Shown piece after piece: positions 8,482 to 16,792 of a stretch of DNA of 64,000 nt (positions are counted from its first letter, which is position 1; each line of letters starts with the position of its first letter). A program made the position numbers and the translations under genes. The DNA comes from Nocardioides renjunii (GTDB lineage Bacteria; Actinomycetota; Actinomycetes; Propionibacteriales; Nocardioidaceae): contig NZ_CP141058.1 of assembly GCF_034661175.1 (NCBI RefSeq), forward strand, positions 310,001 through 374,000, read 5' to 3'. The notes beneath the pieces are model-generated. The model did not search any database. It was given only the letters and a program-made list of their open reading frames with translations, and had not been told where the DNA came from.

Positions 8482-9366
8482 ATGGCCAGCGTGGAGCGGT
8501 TGCCGCTTCCCGACGCCCTCGTCGCGCAGGCCCGGTCGTACGCCGAGGGCGGCGCCACGCCGGCCGAGCCGCGCGACGCGGCCACGGTCGTGCTGCTGCG
8601 GCCGGGGGCGGACGGCGCCGCGTCGTCCGGTCCCGAGGTCTACCTGCTGAGGCGTCAGACGTCGATGGCCTTCGCCGGCGGGATGTGCGTCTTCCCCGGC
8701 GGCGGCGTCGACCCGCGCGACTTCGACGACGAGCTGGTCGACCGCGGTCTGTGGGCCGGGCCGTCGCCCGCGGAGTGGGCCGCGCGCCTGTGGTGCGACG
8801 AGCCGAGGGCCCGTGCGCTGGTGTGCGCCGCCGTGCGCGAGACCTTCGAGGAGTCGGGCGTCCTCCTTGCGGGGGCGGGTGCCGACGAGGTGGTCGCCGA
8901 CACCACCGGTGACGACTGGGAGGCCGACCGGGTCGCGCTCGAGACGCGCGAGCTGTCGCTGACGGCCTTCCTCGAGAAGCGGTCGCTGGTGCTCCGCACC
9001 GACCTGCTCGGGCCGTGGTCGGGCTGGCTGACGCCCGTCTTCGAGCCGCGGCGCTACCGCACCTGGTTCTTCGTGGCGCGGCTGCCCGAGGGCCAGGTCA
9101 CCCGCGACGTCTCGACCGAGTCGTCCTCCGTCACCTGGGCGGCCGCGCTCGACGCCGTCGCGCAGGTGGAGCAGCAGCAGATCATGATGCTCCCGCCGAC
9201 CTGGCTGACCTGCCTCGAGGTGGGCCAGCACGCCGACCCCGACGCGGTGCTCGCCGCCGCGCGGGACCGGACCGTGGAAATGTTCATGCCGGAGGTCGTG
9301 GCCGACGGCGAGGACTTCATCCTCTCCACACCGCCCGCCTACGCCGACCTGATGGCTCGTCGATGA
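8482..9366 (+). CDS. Nudix hydrolase, NUDT19-like
   Basis: 294-residue Nudix protein. An N-terminal strand region ATVVLLRPG...EVYLLRRQTSMAFAGG leads into FPGGGVDPRD and a Nudix helix AAVRETFEESGVLL, which holds the metal-binding REXXEE core. The large insertion between GGG and REXXEE is typical of the NUDT19/RP2p-type CoA or acyl-CoA diphosphatase relatives rather than of MutT. Substrate is not determinable. It lies 6 nt after RidA, and its TGA overlaps the ATG of the next gene (ATGA), as in the Rv3677c-Rv3678c region of mycobacteria. Confidence 0.88.
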   Translation: MASVERLPLPDALVAQARSYAEGGATPAEPRDAATVVLLRPGADGAASSGPEVYLLRRQTSMAFAGGMCVFPGGGVDPRDFDDELVDRGLWAGPSPAEWAARLWCDEPRARALVCAAVRETFEESGVLLAGAGADEVVADTTGDDWEADRVALETRELSLTAFLEKRSLVLRTDLLGPWSGWLTPVFEPRRYRTWFFVARLPEGQVTRDVSTESSSVTWAAALDAVAQVEQQQIMMLPPTWLTCLEVGQHADPDAVLAAARDRTVEMFMPEVVADGEDFILSTPPAYADLMARR

Positions 9367-10172
9367 CCTGGTCGGGAGGCGTCTTCGGGTCGACCGGGAC
9401 GTGCGTGCTCGCGCCCAACGCCGGCCCGATGACGCTCGACGGCACCAACACCTGGGTGCTGCGCGACCCGGACTCGTCACGCTCCGTCGTGGTGGACCCG
9501 GGCCCGTCCACCGCGTCGCACCTCGACGCGATCGACGCCGCCGCGGGCGACGTGGCCGTGGTGCTGCTGACCCACCACCACGCCGACCACAGCGAGGCGG
9601 CCCGCGAGTACGCCGAGCGGCACGCGTGCGGCGTACGCGCCCTCGACCCGGCGCACCGCCTCGGCTCGGAGGGCCTCGGCGAGGGCGACGTCGTCGTGGT
9701 CGGCGGCCTCGAGGTCCACGTCGTGGCCACGCCCGGCCACACGGCCGACTCGCTGTCGTTCGTCGTCCCGCAGGACCGGGCGGTGCTCACCGGCGACACC
9801 GTGCTCGGCCGCGGCACCACGGTCGTCGCGCACCCCGACGGCCAGCTCGGCGCCTACCTCTCCTCGCTCCAGCGGCTGCACGCCCTGTGCGGCGAGCGGG
9901 GGATCACGACCGTGTGGCCCGGCCACGGCCCGGTGATCGACGACGCCCTCGGCGCGCTCGAGACCTACCTCGCGCACCGCGAGCAGCGGCTCGCCCAGGT
10001 GCGCGAGGCGCTGCGCGGGCTGCACGCGGCCGCGCGCGAGGGAGGGTCCTTCCCGCACGACACGCTGCCGCGGGCGATCGTCGAGGTCGTCTATGCCGAC
10101 GTCGACCCGGTGCTGTGGGGCGCGGCGGAGCTGTCGGTGCGCGCCCAGCTGGCCTACCTCACCTCCTCCTGA
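9363..10172 (+). CDS. MBL-fold metallo-hydrolase, LACTB2-like
   Basis: 269-residue metallo-beta-lactamase-fold hydrolase, probably cytoplasmic as no signal peptide is seen. Metal ligands are in LTHHHADHSEAA (HxHxDH), ATPGHTADS, TGDTVLG and a C-terminal WPGHGPV. A C-terminal helical winged region (about residues 200-269) matches LACTB2/Rv3677c-type proteins, which include endoribonucleases. Start ATG 9363 overlaps the Nudix stop by 4 nt, giving a coupled DUF4177-RidA-Nudix-MBL operon. In M. tuberculosis the next gene would be crp; here about 2.4 kb intervenes. Confidence 0.88.
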   Translation: MTWSGGVFGSTGTCVLAPNAGPMTLDGTNTWVLRDPDSSRSVVVDPGPSTASHLDAIDAAAGDVAVVLLTHHHADHSEAAREYAERHACGVRALDPAHRLGSEGLGEGDVVVVGGLEVHVVATPGHTADSLSFVVPQDRAVLTGDTVLGRGTTVVAHPDGQLGAYLSSLQRLHALCGERGITTVWPGHGPVIDDALGALETYLAHREQRLAQVREALRGLHAAAREGGSFPHDTLPRAIVEVVYADVDPVLWGAAELSVRAQLAYLTSS

Positions 10173-10198
10173 GCGTTGCCGGTCCCGGCACGCCGCCC

Positions 10199-10204
10199 TA
10201 GCGT
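10199..10204 (+). promoter_or_regulatory. -10 hexamer for the MDMPI-like gene at 10211
   Basis: TAGCGT, 6 nt before the ATG, no Shine-Dalgarno. Confidence 0.45.
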
Positions 10205-10210
10205 GGGCGG

Positions 10211-10747
10211 ATGGCCGACATCCCGCGTCCCGTGACCGTCCTGTCCCGCGCCCTCGACCAGGCGCGCGCCGCCCTCACGACCCTCGACCCCGAGGACCTC
10301 GACCTGCCGACGCACTGCGGTGACTGGACCGTGCGCGACCTGGTCGGGCACCTGGTGGCCGCTCTGGGCAACTTCCTCGCGATGGCCCGCGGTGAGGAGG
10401 TGGACTGGTCGGCGGTCCCCGACGTGGCCGACGACCAGTGGGCCCAGCACTTCCGCGCCGACGCCGACCGCCTCGTGGAGCACTGGGCGGACCGCTCCGA
10501 GGACGAGGCGGGGATGGCGGACTGGCAGAGTGCCGAGATCGGGGTGCACACCTGGGACCTGCTCCGCGCGACGGGGCACTCGATGCCGCTCGACCCGGAG
10601 GTGGCCGAGCGCGGGCTGGCGTTCCTCCAGCAGGGCCTGACCGAAGAGAACCGGGCCGGCGCCTTCGGCCCGCCGGTCAGCGTCCCGGACGACGCACTGC
10701 CCTACGACCGGCTCGTCGCCTTCGCGGGGCGCGACCCGCGGGCCTGA
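10211..10747 (+). CDS. TIGR03086/maleylpyruvate isomerase-type (DinB-fold) protein
   Basis: 178-residue protein of the mycothiol-dependent maleylpyruvate isomerase N-terminal/DinB-like four-helix family. The HCGDWTVRDLVGHLVAAL segment (about residues 38-58) carries the conserved W..R.L..H pattern with a metal-ligand His, and AEIGVHTWDLLRATG holds a second His (about 120). Members act as thiol S-transferases or are uncharacterised. It starts a lineage-specific insert between the MBL and Crp genes and is convergent with the membrane protein at 10903, the two being separated by a large inverted repeat. Confidence 0.75.
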   Translation: MADIPRPVTVLSRALDQARAALTTLDPEDLDLPTHCGDWTVRDLVGHLVAALGNFLAMARGEEVDWSAVPDVADDQWAQHFRADADRLVEHWADRSEDEAGMADWQSAEIGVHTWDLLRATGHSMPLDPEVAERGLAFLQQGLTEENRAGAFGPPVSVPDDALPYDRLVAFAGRDPRA

Positions 10748-10844
10748 GCCTGGCCGTCGTACGGACTGAACGGCTGTCGACCTGCCGCGGCTCCGCGTGA
10801 GCGATCGGGTGGCCCGAGCGTTCGGTCCGTCCGACGTGCCCGTC

Positions 10845-10907
10845 GGTAGTCCCCATCAAACGGGTCGTGCTGCGGCCCATCCGGCGACCCGTTCGATGGG
10901 GACTACC
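10845..10907. terminator. Long inverted repeat, probable bidirectional terminator
   Basis: Arms of 23 bp (10845-10867 and 10885-10907) with one mismatch and a 17-nt loop; each arm contains GTAGTCCCCATC. The right arm overlaps the TAG stop of the minus-strand gene at 10903. The length is unusual for a plain terminator. Confidence 0.6.
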
Positions 10908-12111
10908 CCGCCAGGAACCGGCGCCCGAGCCACCGCAGCGCCAGCAGTACGGCGATCGCCGCAGCGACCCCGAGCCCGATGAACAGCGAGAGCTCGATCC
11001 CCAGCGGCCGTGGCGGGTCGTCGTCGGAGGGAGTGCCGAAGTCGTGGGTGAGCTGCTGGGAGGGATCGCCCGTCAGGTCCGGCACCAGGTCCACGGCGAT
11101 GCTGAGCGACTCGACGGGCGGCAGGCGCGGCAGGAACTCGCGATAGGTCCACTCGGACTCCGGGCGGTCCGGCGAGGTGAAGATGGCCAGGCGCGGGTGC
11201 TCGACCACGTCGCTCTGCGTCGGGTCGACCACCGCCACGACGAGGTCGTCCTCGGCCCAGCCCAGCGGTCGCACCGTCGCGCCGTCCGGGTAGAGGTCGG
11301 TCGGGAGGACACGATCGATGCTCTCGCTCTCGGGCCCGCCGCCGGGGCCGTCGCCCTCCTGCAGGAACGGCGCGGCCGTGACGACGACGTCGGCGCGCAT
11401 GGCGAGGATGTCGAGGTCGGGTGAGGGGATCCCGGTCACCGCGGGACGCTCCGCGACCGGGGTGGCGGGGGACTCCGACGGTCCCGTCGCGTCGATGTCC
11501 GCCGCCACCTCCTGGCCGTCGTGTGCGCCCTGCCACCTGAGGCGGACCGAGTCCGGCAGCCAGACGAGGGAGGCGACCTCGGCGCCACGACCTCCGTTGT
11601 GGTGGAACGTGACGATGTCGCCGGACTCCAGGTCGGCAATGGCGATGCGGCTCGGCGTCGACCACGCCAGGCGTCGTCCGTCCGGCGAGAGAGCAACCGC
11701 AGGCTCGCGCGACAGGGCCAGCTCCGGGTCGTCGAACGCGACGTGGTGGTAGCGCCCGTCCTCGGCGGTGATCACGCGGATGTGGTTGGAGACGAAGGCC
11801 ACCGAGGCCCGCCCGATCGCGAGGTCGTCCTCGAACGGCTCGTTGGTGCCGTCGGTGATCCGGCTGGGGATGGCCCCGCCCGGCACCTCGCCGGACGCCG
11901 TACGCGCCTCCCGGTCGTCACCGACCACGAGGGAGGCGACTCCTCCGACGGAGACGATCAGCGCGAGCACCGCGGCGACCAGGAGGGCTTGGCCGCGGCG
12001 GCGGGCCGCCCGTCCGCGCTGCCACAGGTCGTCGGAGACGGGCAGCGGCTCCGCTGCGTCGGCGAGGCGGTGGAGGGTGCTGCGGAGGTCGGGGCCCGGC
12101 TGGATGGTCAT
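10903..12111 (-). CDS. Membrane protein paired with ECF sigma factor, putative anti-sigma or sensor
   Basis: 402-residue protein. A 38-residue N-terminal cytoplasmic segment with STLHRLADAAEPLPVSDDLWQRG is followed by a membrane helix (about 42-62), a large extracytoplasmic domain with WD40-like phrases (AVALSPDGRRLAWSTPSRIAIADLESGD), a C-terminal helix (about 375-395) and a basic tail RWLGRRFLAG. Position directly after a SigE-family sigma gene, with a 4-nt ATGA overlap, is the main reason to suspect it controls that sigma factor. No ZAS zinc motif is seen. Its stop lies inside the inverted repeat at 10845-10907. Confidence 0.65.
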   Translation of the reverse strand: MTIQPGPDLRSTLHRLADAAEPLPVSDDLWQRGRAARRRGQALLVAAVLALIVSVGGVASLVVGDDREARTASGEVPGGAIPSRITDGTNEPFEDDLAIGRASVAFVSNHIRVITAEDGRYHHVAFDDPELALSREPAVALSPDGRRLAWSTPSRIAIADLESGDIVTFHHNGGRGAEVASLVWLPDSVRLRWQGAHDGQEVAADIDATGPSESPATPVAERPAVTGIPSPDLDILAMRADVVVTAAPFLQEGDGPGGGPESESIDRVLPTDLYPDGATVRPLGWAEDDLVVAVVDPTQSDVVEHPRLAIFTSPDRPESEWTYREFLPRLPPVESLSIAVDLVPDLTGDPSQQLTHDFGTPSDDDPPRPLGIELSLFIGLGVAAAIAVLLALRWLGRRFLAG

Positions 12112-12605
12112 GCGTCTGCTCCGATCAGCTCGGCCAGCTCCGGCGCGAGGGTGCGCAGCCGGGACAGGGCCTGGCGGGTCGTCGACTTCACGGTGCCGGC
12201 GGTGATGCCGAGCGCGCGCGCGGTCTCGACCTCGGTGAGGTCCTCGTAGAAGCGCAGCACCAGCACGGTGCGCTGCTTGGCGGTCAGGCGCGCGAGCGCC
12301 TCGTCGAGGGTGAGCCGCAGGTCGGCGTCCGCGAGCCGCGCCGCGCCGTCGTGGGACAGCAGCGGCGTCTCGACCAGCTTTCGTCGGCGCCACCACGAGA
12401 TGTTCTGGTGGTACATCGCCCGGCGTACGTAGGCCTCCGGCGAGGTGTGGATGCGCCGCCAGTGCTTCGCCGCCTGCAGCAGCGCGGCCTGCACCAGGTC
12501 CTGGGCCAGGTGGTGGTCACCCGTGAGCAGGTAGGCCGTGCGCGACAGCGCCGCGCCGCGCGCGGTCACGAAGGCATCGAAGCCTGCCTCGTCGTCCGTG
12601 ATCAT
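12108..12605 (-). CDS. RNA polymerase sigma factor, SigE/ECF subfamily
   Basis: 165-residue ECF sigma factor. Region 2 (about residues 15-75) contains RTAYLLTGDHHLAQDLVQAALLQAAKHW and MYHQNISWWRRRK; region 4 (about 105-160) has the helix-turn-helix LTEVETARALGITAGTVKSTTRQAL. This is the actinobacterial SigE family (TIGR02983-like). Start ATG 12605 is preferred over the in-frame GTG at 12620 because AAGGGGG lies about 5 nt upstream of it. It is coupled to the membrane protein downstream. Together they interrupt an otherwise conserved MBL-crp neighbourhood. Confidence 0.88.
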   Translation of the reverse strand: MITDDEAGFDAFVTARGAALSRTAYLLTGDHHLAQDLVQAALLQAAKHWRRIHTSPEAYVRRAMYHQNISWWRRRKLVETPLLSHDGAARLADADLRLTLDEALARLTAKQRTVLVLRFYEDLTEVETARALGITAGTVKSTTRQALSRLRTLAPELAELIGADA

Positions 12606-12683
12606 CTCGACCCCCTTCACGACGTACGACGCCCGCGGGCGGCGCTTCGGGGGTCAGTGCGGCGGAGAAAGTCGGGAGGAGGT

Positions 12684-13361
12684 TCAGCGGGCGCGGCGCG
12701 AGAGCCGCTCGAGGTCCATGATGACCACGGAGCGGGGCTCGAGGCGCAGCCAGCCGCGCGAGGCGAAGTCGGCGAGGGCCTTGTTGACCGTCTCGCGGGA
12801 GGCGCCGACCAGCTGGGCGAGCTCCTCCTGCGTGAGGTCGTGGTGCACGTGGACGCCGTCGTCGGCGGTGCGGCCGAACCGGTCGGCGAGGTCGAGCAGC
12901 GCCTTGGCGACGCGGCCGGGGACGTCGGAGAAGACCAGGTCGGCGACGACGTCGTTGGACTTGCGCAGGCGTCCGGCGAGCTGCGACAGCAGGCCACGCG
13001 CGACCTGGGGGCGGCCCTCGAGCCACTTGAGCAGGTCGTCGTGGGACAGCGAGGCGAAGGTGGCATCGGTGACGGCCGTGACGGTCGCCGAGCGCGGACC
13101 CGGGTCGAAGAGCGAGAGCTCGCCGAACATCTGGCCAGGACCCATGATGGCGAGCAGGTTCTCGCGGCCGTCGGAGGACGAGCGGCCGAGCTTCACCTTG
13201 CCCTCGGTGACGACGTAGAGCTTGTCGCCCGAGTCGCCCTCGTGGAAGAGGACGTCGCCACGACGGAGCGTGGTCTCGGCCATCGAACCGCCCAGTGCAG
13301 TCGCCGCCTCGTCGTCGAGCGAGCTGAACAGCGGTGCCTGCCGAAGCACGTCGTTGTCCAC
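12684..13361 (-). CDS. crp: Crp/Fnr-family cAMP-responsive global regulator
   Basis: 225-residue orthologue of mycobacterial Crp (Rv3676) and corynebacterial GlxR, by sequence and by position next to nth. The cyclic-nucleotide domain (about residues 8-120) keeps the cAMP-phosphate pocket FGELSLFDPGPRSATV with Glu and the Arg-Ser pair. A helix (about 120-145) leads to the HTH TQEELAQLVGASRETVNKAL, which should read TGTGA-N6-TCACA. Candidate sites in this window lie at 22953-22983, 51521-51536 and, weaker, 13433-13448 in its own promoter region. Divergent from nth. Confidence 0.93.
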   Translation of the reverse strand: MDNDVLRQAPLFSSLDDEAATALGGSMAETTLRRGDVLFHEGDSGDKLYVVTEGKVKLGRSSSDGRENLLAIMGPGQMFGELSLFDPGPRSATVTAVTDATFASLSHDDLLKWLEGRPQVARGLLSQLAGRLRKSNDVVADLVFSDVPGRVAKALLDLADRFGRTADDGVHVHHDLTQEELAQLVGASRETVNKALADFASRGWLRLEPRSVVIMDLERLSRRAR

Positions 13362-13424
13362 GTCATTCCTCCATGTAGGTGCGCCCCGTTGCGTGCCTCT
13401 TGCCGGACGGCCGGGATCGGCACG

Positions 13425-13448
13425 ATCCTAGCCGTGGTCCGGGTCACA
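13425..13448 (-). promoter_or_regulatory. crp promoter with candidate autoregulatory Crp half-site
   Basis: TAGGAT on the minus strand (13430-13425) is a likely -10 for crp. Immediately upstream (13433-13448) is cGTGg-tccggg-TCACA, one mismatch from GTGA-N6-TCAC, overlapping the -35 region. Confidence 0.4.
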
Positions 13449-13512
13449 AGGGCCACTCCCACGGGTGTCGGCCCCGCATCGCGTCCGTTCGGGCGGTGTC
13501 GGAGGGCCACCG

Positions 13513-13518
13513 TAGGCT
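13513..13518 (+). promoter_or_regulatory. -10 hexamer for the nth operon
   Basis: TAGGCT, 6 nt before the GTG of nth. It supports that GTG as a leaderless start. Confidence 0.5.
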
Positions 13519-13524
13519 GAGCGC

Positions 13525-14241
13525 GTGCCTGCTCCGATCGTGCCCGTCAAGCCCAACACGTCGCTCGTGCGCCGGGCCCGCAAGATGGACCGCATCCTCG
13601 CCGAGACCTATCCCGACGCCGCGACCGAGCTCGACTTCACCAACCCCTTCGAGTGTCTCGTCGTGACGGTGGTCTCCGCGCAGACCACCGACCGGCGCGT
13701 CAACGCCGCCAGCCCGGCGCTGTTCGCGGCCTACCCGACGCCCGAGGCGATGGCCGCCGCCCCGCGCGAGCACATGGAGCAGCTGCTCGGCCCGCTGGGG
13801 TTCTTCCGGCAGAAGACCGAGTCGCTGCTCAAGCTCAGCCAGGCGCTGGTCGAGAGGTTCGACGGCCAGGTGCCGAGCAGGCTGGAGGACCTCGTCACCC
13901 TGCCCGGCGTGGGTCGCAAGACGGCCAACGTCGTCCGCGGCGAGGCGTTCGGGCTCCCGGGCATCACCGTCGACACCCACTTCGGCCGGCTGGCGCGCCG
14001 CTTCGGCTGGACCGAGGAGACCGACCCGGTCAAGGTCGAGCACGCCGTCGGCGCGCTGTTCCCCAAGCGCGACTGGACGCCGCTGTCGCAGCACCTCATC
14101 TGGCACGGCCGGCGCCGCTGCCACGCCAAGAAGCCCGCGTGCGGCGCTTGCCCCGTGGCGCGCCTCTGCCCCTCCTACGGCACCGGCCCCACCGACCCGG
14201 TCGAGGCGGAGAAGCTGGTCACCACCCAGGGACCTGCATGA
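13525..14241 (+). CDS. nth: Endonuclease III
   Basis: 238-residue DNA glycosylase/AP lyase for oxidised pyrimidines. Helix-hairpin-helix [12 protein letters not shown] carries the catalytic Lys132, and TVDTHFGR carries the catalytic Asp150. The [4Fe-4S] cluster cysteines follow in the canonical C-X6-C-X2-C-X5-C spacing ([17 protein letters not shown]). Length and motif order are normal. The first gene of a coupled operon nth-tlpA-Nudix-marP, matching Rv3674c-Rv3671c; the TGA overlaps the next ATG. Confidence 0.95.
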   Translation: MPAPIVPVKPNTSLVRRARKMDRILAETYPDAATELDFTNPFECLVVTVVSAQTTDRRVNAASPALFAAYPTPEAMAAAPREHMEQLLGPLGFFRQKTESLLKLSQALVERFDGQVPSRLEDLVTLPGVGRKTANVVRGEAFGLPGITVDTHFGRLARRFGWTEETDPVKVEHAVGALFPKRDWTPLSQHLIWHGRRRCHAKKPACGACPVARLCPSYGTGPTDPVEAEKLVTTQGPA

Positions 14242-14858
14242 CCGAGCTCCTCGGCAGGACGCTCGCGACCCTGCTGCTCGCCGTCCCGCTGGCCGCGTGC
14301 TCGTCCGACGCCGGCGGGGTCGACGTACGCCCTCCCGACGTCGAGGTCGACACGCCGGCGCTGCGCGAGGTCAAGGCGCGCATCGGGATGGACGACTGCC
14401 GGCCCGGCACCGGTGAGCCCGTGGCGGGTGGGCTGCCCGAGGTGACCCTGCCGTGCCTCGGCGGCGGTCCCGACGTGGAGCTGTCGACGCTGCGCGGGCC
14501 GATGGTGATCAACCTCTGGCAGGCCAACTGCGGTCCGTGCCGCGAGGAGATGCCGGCGCTGGAGGAGTTCCACCAGCAGCACGCCGAGCAGGTGGCCGTG
14601 CTCGGCATCGACTTCAACGACGTCCACCCCGACGGCGCGCTCGCGCTGGCCGAGGAGACCGGGGCGACCTACCCCTCGATCGCCGACCCGGGCGGTGACC
14701 TGATGGCCGAGGAGACCTTCGCGATCGCCCGTCGTGGCCTGCCGGTCTTCCTCTTCGTCGACGCCGACGGCACGGTCGTCGGCCAGGACTCCGGCGGCGT
14801 GGCGTCGGTCGGCGAGGTCGAGGACCTCGTGGCCGAGCACCTCGGGATCGACCTGTGA
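14238..14858 (+). CDS. TlpA-family thioredoxin-like lipoprotein
   Basis: 206-residue extracytoplasmic thiol-disulfide protein. A lipoprotein signal peptide with lipobox LAAC (Cys21) is followed by a short linker, an extra cysteine-bearing segment ([10 protein letters not shown] and TLPCLGG) and an AhpC/TSA-like thioredoxin domain with active site NCGPC. The cis-Pro loop [10 protein letters not shown] is present. The family reduces or matures periplasmic or membrane partners such as cytochrome c. Equivalent of Rv3673c. ATGA overlap with nth and GTGA overlap with the Nudix gene. Confidence 0.9.
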   Translation: MTELLGRTLATLLLAVPLAACSSDAGGVDVRPPDVEVDTPALREVKARIGMDDCRPGTGEPVAGGLPEVTLPCLGGGPDVELSTLRGPMVINLWQANCGPCREEMPALEEFHQQHAEQVAVLGIDFNDVHPDGALALAEETGATYPSIADPGGDLMAEETFAIARRGLPVFLFVDADGTVVGQDSGGVASVGEVEDLVAEHLGIDL

Positions 14859-15610
14859 GCGACCCGGCGGTCGGCAGCGCGCTGCCGACCTGGCTGTCCC
14901 CGGTCGTGGCGGCCGCCTCGACGATCACCGTCCACGAGCTCACCCGCTTCATGCCGCCCGACGACAGCGACCCCCGGCGCGGCGCCGTGCTGATGGTCTT
15001 CGCCGACCGTGAGGCCGACCCCACCACGCCGGACGACCTCGCCCACCGCGGCGAGCTGCTGCTCACCGAGCGCGCACACCACATGCGCTCCCACCCCGGC
15101 CAGGTGTCGTTCCCGGGCGGCTCGCTCGACGCGGGGGAGACGCCGGTGGAGGGGGCCCTGCGCGAGGCCCACGAGGAGATCGGGCTCGTGCCGTCGGAGG
15201 TCGAGGTCTTCGGCGAGCTGCCCGAGCTGTGGCTGCCGCCCAGCAACTTCGCGGTCACCCCGGTCCTCGGCTACTGGCGCGACCGCGGTGAGGTGCGCAT
15301 CGCCAGCCCCGACGAGGTGCACGAGATCCACCACGTCGCGATCGCCGAGCTGCTCGACCCCGACAACCGGATCAACGTCCGCCACCCCAGCGGCTGGACC
15401 GGGCCGGGGTTCCTCATCGGGCCCGGGCGCGACGTCATCCTGTGGGGCTTCACGGCCGGGATCATCGCCCGGTTGTTCTCCTACCTCGGCTGGGGCGAGG
15501 ACTGGGACCGGGCGCGGGTGCGTGACCTGCCGGACCACATGCTGCAAGGTGAACCCCGGCAGACCGACCTCGCCCCCGACCCGGCGCAGAACACCAAGCT
15601 CGAGGAGTAG
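14855..15610 (+). CDS. CoA pyrophosphatase-type Nudix hydrolase
   Basis: 251-residue Nudix hydrolase. It has the coenzyme A pyrophosphatase signature LLTERAHHMRSHPGQVSFPGG followed by Nudix box residues AGETPVEGALREAHEEIGL. This UPF0035-type signature is known from NudL/PCD1 enzymes that cleave CoA to phosphopantetheine and 3',5'-ADP. The C-terminal 50 residues are hydrophobic near FTAGIIARLFSYLG and then acidic and polar. Equivalent of Rv3672c. The GTG at 14855 overlaps the tlpA stop. Confidence 0.9.
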   Translation: MSDPAVGSALPTWLSPVVAAASTITVHELTRFMPPDDSDPRRGAVLMVFADREADPTTPDDLAHRGELLLTERAHHMRSHPGQVSFPGGSLDAGETPVEGALREAHEEIGLVPSEVEVFGELPELWLPPSNFAVTPVLGYWRDRGEVRIASPDEVHEIHHVAIAELLDPDNRINVRHPSGWTGPGFLIGPGRDVILWGFTAGIIARLFSYLGWGEDWDRARVRDLPDHMLQGEPRQTDLAPDPAQNTKLEE

Positions 15611-15613
15611 CGC

Positions 15614-16789
15614 ATGAACGTCCTCGACTGGTGCCTCGTCGCACTCGTGGGGATCTATGCCCTCTCCGGCTACTGGCAGGGCTTCATCACCGGCGCCTGC
15701 GCCACCGCCGGCCTGCTCCTCGGCGGCCTGGTCGGCATCTGGGCCGCGCCGCTCGCGCTCGGCGACGCCGCCCCGTCGCTGTGGGTCTCCCTCGGCGCGC
15801 TCTTCATCGTGATCGTCTCGGCGTCGCTGGGACAGGCTGTCCTGCAGTACGTCGGCGCCAAGATCCGCGACCGCATCACCTGGCAGCCGATCCGGGCAGT
15901 GGACGCGATCGGCGGCTCGGTGCTGAGCGCGGTCGCCGTGCTCCTCGTCGCCTGGGCGCTCGGCGTCGCGGTCTCCGGCACCCGCATCGGCGCGATCACG
16001 CCGCTGGTGCGCGACTCCACGATCCTGGCCGAGGTCAACCGCACGCTGCCGTCGGACTCCAGCAAGGTCCTGCAGACCTTCAACAACGTGGTCGGCACGA
16101 CGTTCTTCCCGCGCTACCTCGAGCCGTTCGCCCCTGAGCGCATCGTCGCCGTCAAGCCCGGCGACCCGCGCATGCTCACCGACCCCGACGTCCTCGCCGC
16201 CGAGAGCAGCGTGGTCAAGGTGCGCGGCGCCAACGGCTGCGGCAGCGGCGTCGAGGGCACCGGCTTCTTCTACGCGCCCGGGCGCCTGATGACCAACGCC
16301 CACGTCGTCGCGGGCGTGACCCGCCCCGAGGTCGAGGTCGCCGGGTCCTCGGTGGTCGCGTCGGTCGTGCTCTACGACGCCGACCTCGACGTCGCCGTCC
16401 TCTCGCTGCCCGACGGCGGCGTGCCGCCGCTGGCCTTCGACACCGAGGTCCGGCCCCGAGACCCGGTGGCGGTCCTCGGCTACCCCGAGGACGGTCCCTA
16501 CGACGTCCAGTCCGGCCGGGTGCGCTCCGAGCAGCGGTTGCGCTCGCCCGACATCTACGGCGAGGGCACGGTCATCCGGCAGGTCTTCTCCCTGCGCGGG
16601 CTGATCCGGCCCGGCAACTCCGGCGGGCCGATCATCACCTCGGCCGGTGACGTGGCCGGCGTCGTCTTCGCCGCGTCGGTCAGCGACCCGGACACCGGCT
16701 ACGCACTGACCGCCGACCAGGTCGCCGAGGCTGCGGCGTCGGGCCTGTCGCGGCAGGCGCCGGTCGACACCGGGACCTGCGTGCGCTGA
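15614..16789 (+). CDS. marP: MarP-like membrane-anchored serine protease
   Basis: 391-residue protein with four N-terminal membrane helices (CvpA-like, about residues 3-125) and an extracytoplasmic chymotrypsin-fold protease. Catalytic triad: His in MTNAHVVAG, Asp in DADLDVAVL and Ser in RPGNSGGPI. A cysteine pair (NGCG.. and the C-terminal TC) recalls the redox-linked disulfide of mycobacterial MarP (Rv3671c), which is needed for acid and oxidative stress resistance. Gene position after the CoA Nudix gene is the same as in mycobacteria. Start ATG 15614 lies 3 nt after the Nudix stop. Confidence 0.9.
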   Translation: MNVLDWCLVALVGIYALSGYWQGFITGACATAGLLLGGLVGIWAAPLALGDAAPSLWVSLGALFIVIVSASLGQAVLQYVGAKIRDRITWQPIRAVDAIGGSVLSAVAVLLVAWALGVAVSGTRIGAITPLVRDSTILAEVNRTLPSDSSKVLQTFNNVVGTTFFPRYLEPFAPERIVAVKPGDPRMLTDPDVLAAESSVVKVRGANGCGSGVEGTGFFYAPGRLMTNAHVVAGVTRPEVEVAGSSVVASVVLYDADLDVAVLSLPDGGVPPLAFDTEVRPRDPVAVLGYPEDGPYDVQSGRVRSEQRLRSPDIYGEGTVIRQVFSLRGLIRPGNSGGPIITSAGDVAGVVFAASVSDPDTGYALTADQVAEAAASGLSRQAPVDTGTCVR

Positions 16790-16792
16790 GCG

